Shown piece by piece: positions 13,903 to 13,957 of a DNA stretch of 13,957 bases. A program made the translations under genes and the position numbers. The stretch is from contig CAAFYT010000042.1 of the NCBI GenBank assembly GCA_900767325.1, positions 1 to 13,957 of the forward strand, given 5' to 3'. The notes below the pieces were generated by a model that was not told where the DNA came from, did not search any database, and saw only the letters and a program-made list of their open reading frames with translations. Every line of letters starts with the position of its first letter. The stretch's first letter is position 1. The stretch is from Kiritimatiellia bacterium. Lineage in GTDB: Bacteria; Verrucomicrobiota; Kiritimatiellia; RFP12; UBA1067.

Positions 13903-13917
13903 GCATCCCACATGCGT

Positions 13918-13926
13918 ATTATACCA
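13918..13926 (-). promoter_or_regulatory. Extended -10 promoter element before queE
   Basis: The minus strand reads TGGTATAAT, with the perfect TATAAT at 13918-13923. It lies 6 nt before a GTG (13911) and 15 nt before the preferred queE GTG (13902). A run of T (TTTTT) precedes it. No convincing -35 hexamer is seen at 16-18 bp. The 12-mer TGGTATAATACG is identical to the element before rfbC. It marks the probable head of the queE-to-PHP transcription unit. The short stretch 13927-13957 holds no gene or hairpin that I can support. Confidence 0.65.
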
Positions 13927-13957
13927 AAAATCGGTCGTGGTAGGACTGCTTGCTCAC

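Noticed and set aside
1..13957. A mobile element, CRISPR array, toxin-antitoxin or defence island
   Set aside because: No transposase, integrase, direct-repeat array, inverted-repeat ends or defence-type domain was seen; the NERD protein alone is not enough to claim a defence system.

Overview
The window is a gene-dense, high-GC (about 60% by eye) bacterial chromosomal segment. Every supported gene lies on the minus strand. Sixteen coding regions fill almost all of it, and the longest gap between two genes is 38 bp. Eleven of the fifteen gene junctions overlap, seven of them as 4-bp ATGA stop/start overlaps. I see no phage, transposon, CRISPR, rRNA or tRNA signal. The content is housekeeping: isoprenoid, tRNA-modification, flavin, nucleotide-sugar and envelope functions. 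The organism is a free-living or host-associated bacterium. A member of the Verrucomicrobiota/Kiritimatiellota (PVC) group is a guess only, from the compact RibF and TruB and the PhnP-like hydrolase style; nothing here proves the phylum.

In transcription order (right to left), the first block starts at a promoter-like element near 13918-13923. It runs queE (7-deazaguanine/queuosine precursor), luxS (S-ribosylhomocysteine lyase), truB (tRNA pseudouridine 55), ribF (FMN/FAD synthesis), a phosphohexomutase carried by two overlapping reading frames, and a PHP-domain phosphoesterase. The second block starts at a near-identical promoter element (9275-9280) that overlaps the stop codon of the PHP gene. 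It runs rfbC/rmlC (dTDP-rhamnose path), an MFS sugar porter, a PhnP-like metallo-beta-lactamase-fold hydrolase, a secreted protein of unknown function, tsaD (t6A tRNA modification), a polytopic GT-C-type glycosyltransferase, dxs (MEP isoprenoid path), a membrane-anchored NERD-domain protein, and the first 300 residues of a Prc/Tsp-type periplasmic protease that continues past the left edge.

The genes do not form one pathway. They look like two long, tightly coupled operons of general-purpose genes. Themes that recur are tRNA modification (queE, truB, tsaD) and envelope or polysaccharide building (phosphohexomutase, rfbC, the GT-C transferase, dxs for the lipid carrier).

The point most worth a second look is the phosphohexomutase. 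Its catalytic-serine domain and its other three domains are on separate overlapping frames, split at the domain I/II boundary, with a GAGGAG ribosome-binding-like sequence ahead of the second start. The second is the 12-bp element TGGTATAATACG shared by the only two promoter-like sites, each placed so close to its gene that the mRNA would be leaderless or nearly so. I found no clear evidence of a wholly new multi-gene system.
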